Assembly (NCBI RefSeq): GCF_900537995.1
Contig: NZ_LR027880.1
Span: 577,001 to 641,000, forward strand
Length of the DNA: 64,000 bases
Direction: 5' to 3'
DNA from: Roseburia intestinalis L1-82
GTDB lineage: Bacteria > Bacillota > Clostridia > Lachnospirales > Lachnospiraceae
Positions within the stretch are counted from its first letter, which is position 1. Every line of letters starts with the position of its first letter. Below, one piece after another: positions 62,753 to 64,000 of the stretch. The notes beneath the pieces are model-generated. The model was not told the origin of the DNA. It saw nothing but the letters and a program-made list of their open reading frames with translations, and did not search any database. The translations under genes were made by a program, and so were the position numbers.

Positions 62753-63913
62753 ATGGCAGTGATCAGTTTTAAATGTCCAAATTGTGATGGAGAACTGATT
62801 TTTGATCCTTCCACACAAAAGTATAAATGTGAATATTGTTTCAGTCTGTTTTCACAGGAAGAGTTAGATGCCATGAAGCCGGCACAGACGACGGAACCTC
62901 AAAATGCAGATGCTGCGGGCGCAGGAAAAGCATCAGGTAAACCGGAGGATAAGAAGCAGAGCCAGCCGGGAAATAAAGCAGGTAGTGGAACAGAAAAAGA
63001 TAACACGGAAAATAAAGAGTCAGATAAAGAAGCAGGGAAGGAAGCTGATGCAGTGACCTATACCTGTCCGAGCTGTGGTGCACAGATTGTGACGGATGCC
63101 ACTACAGCGGCGACTTTCTGTTATTATTGCCATAATCCGGTCGTGCTTGGCGGACGGCTGGAAGGTAAATTCCTGCCGGATCAGGTGATTCCGTTTTCTG
63201 TGTCGCGGGAAGATGCAGAAAAAGGTTTTAAAGATTATGTCTGCAAGAAAAAATTTGTCCCGCGTGCCTTTTATAACAAAAAGCAGGTCGAGAGCATCAC
63301 AGGTGTATATTTTCCATACTGGCATTACAATACCAGACTGGAGGGAAAAATGCAGGGCGAGGCGAGAAATGTCCGCGTGTGGCGAACCGGAAACACGGAA
63401 TATACGGAGACAAAGTATTATCAGGTATCAAGAGAAGGTGATGTAAAACTTGAAAACCTGACGGAAAATGCACTTGGAAAGGCAAATCAGGAGCTGATCT
63501 GCGGTGTAATGCCTTATGATTTTAAGGATGTGAAAAAGTTTCAGCTTGGATTTCTGTCTGGATTTCTGGCAGAAAAGCGTGATATTGAGAAAAAACAGAT
63601 AGAAAAGAAAGTGCAGCAGGAAGCGCGTGAGAGTGCAGAGAAACTGATGCGGGAACAAATAAATGGATACAGTTCCGTGTCGGTAAAAAATGCCGATTTC
63701 CGGGCATTAAAAGAAAAGTGGTCGTATACGCTTCTGCCGGTATGGACAATTACATACAAGGCGAAAAACGGAAAAATCTATTATTTTTCCATGAACGGAC
63801 AGACTGGAAAGGTGTACGGCGAACTCCCGATCGACTATAAAAAAATCTCACTTGTCAGTGGAATCGTCAGTCTGGTAACACTGGTCATTTTATTACTGGG
63901 AGGGCTAGCATGA
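62753..63913 (+). CDS. Zinc-ribbon membrane protein of the SPFH operon
   Basis: This 386-residue protein has an N-terminal TFIIB-like ribbon (FKCPNCDGELIFDPSTQKYK and CEYC), a charged linker, a second ribbon (YTCPSCGAQIVTDATTAATF and CYYC), a beta-rich domain (FLPDQVIPFSVSREDAEKGF, VYFPYWHYNTRLEGK, LLPVWTITYKAKNGKIYYF) and a C-terminal TM (about 365-385). This layout recurs in proteins encoded next to YdjI-like SPFH proteins. It overlaps the next gene by 4 bases (ATGA). Confidence 0.82.
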   Translation: MAVISFKCPNCDGELIFDPSTQKYKCEYCFSLFSQEELDAMKPAQTTEPQNADAAGAGKASGKPEDKKQSQPGNKAGSGTEKDNTENKESDKEAGKEADAVTYTCPSCGAQIVTDATTAATFCYYCHNPVVLGGRLEGKFLPDQVIPFSVSREDAEKGFKDYVCKKKFVPRAFYNKKQVESITGVYFPYWHYNTRLEGKMQGEARNVRVWRTGNTEYTETKYYQVSREGDVKLENLTENALGKANQELICGVMPYDFKDVKKFQLGFLSGFLAEKRDIEKKQIEKKVQQEARESAEKLMREQINGYSSVSVKNADFRALKEKWSYTLLPVWTITYKAKNGKIYYFSMNGQTGKVYGELPIDYKKISLVSGIVSLVTLVILLLGGLA

Positions 63914-64000
63914 GACAGAAAAGATTTTTATGTTTAAAGGGTATTGTATTTGCCTGGCTGTTTACGATTTTACTTGCAGCGGGCGGACAGCATGTATGCT
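63910..64000 (+). CDS. 5' end of a secreted or membrane protein, cut by the window edge
   Basis: The frame starts MRQKRFLCLKGIVFAWLFTI and continues LLAAGGQHVC, a signal peptide or first TM. It is translationally coupled to the zinc-ribbon gene. A TPM-domain protein is a common neighbour in such operons, but nothing here proves it. Confidence 0.6.
   Translation, partial: MRQKRFLCLKGIVFAWLFTILLAAGGQHVC

Overview
The window looks like a chromosomal segment of a low-GC Gram-positive gut anaerobe of the Lachnospiraceae (Agathobacter/Eubacterium rectale–Roseburia group). This rests on the gene complement (type III glutamine synthetase, two-gene SufC/SufB-like system, Crh-like HPr beside HPr kinase, whiA/rapZ), on strong AGGAGG ribosome sites and TTGACA/TATAAT promoters, and on a group IIC intron whose maturase closely resembles, from memory, the Eubacterium rectale 'MarathonRT'. 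No database search was possible.

Layout. 1-900: end of a repeat-rich membrane/surface protein and a tRNA-Phe/tRNA-Gly pair. 1.4-9.9 kb: glycogen debranching enzyme, SufC/SufB-like pair, a probable structured small RNA, a 317-bp MITE with an exact 5-bp target duplication, a zinc metallopeptidase, small conserved proteins and a lipoprotein amidase. 10.0-11.9 kb: group IIC intron inserted just behind the amidase/pyrG terminator. 11.9-25.4 kb: housekeeping block pyrG, ftsH, uvrC, hprK, M18 aminopeptidase, murB, rapZ, whiA, crh-like, lipid kinase, fba. 25.8-29.8 kb: nitrogen block glnN, P-II, amt, with leader hairpins and attenuator-like terminators.

29.85-32.39 kb is a small integrated element bounded by a 64-bp direct repeat that duplicates the amt terminator. 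It holds an excisionase-like gene, a 5'-truncated tyrosine integrase, a HEPN remnant and an MNT/HEPN toxin-antitoxin pair. Next, 32.4-40.6 kb is an accessory island: a divergently transcribed regulator-like protein, a giant kinase-like/STAND-NTPase/helical-repeat protein interrupted at a poly-A run, and a train of small genes (Mor-like regulator, DUF697-like, membrane and zinc-ribbon proteins).

40.7-64 kb returns to core genes: class A PBP, YigZ, tRNA-Gln, acyl-ACP thioesterase, CvfB-like, RidA, a YjfB-like protein, an SH3-NlpC/P60 hydrolase, a DnaA-box cluster, a T-box leader before a CstA-family transporter, a TagA/CpsF-like protein, YitT, a CdaR/PucR regulator, the division/cell-wall cluster ftsE-ftsX-M23 peptidase-ctpA-vanZ, prfB with its programmed +1 frameshift, and a zinc-ribbon/SPFH operon cut by the window edge.

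The most novel-looking signals are (i) two families of repeated 5'-leader elements, one with compensatory changes and an SD-sequestering helix that has a competing partner; (ii) the kinase/STAND/repeat protein with its divergent partner; (iii) the DnaA-box cluster far from any dnaA; (iv) the T-box with conflicting specifier and discriminator signals plus an SD-hairpin-start arrangement in front of the CstA gene.
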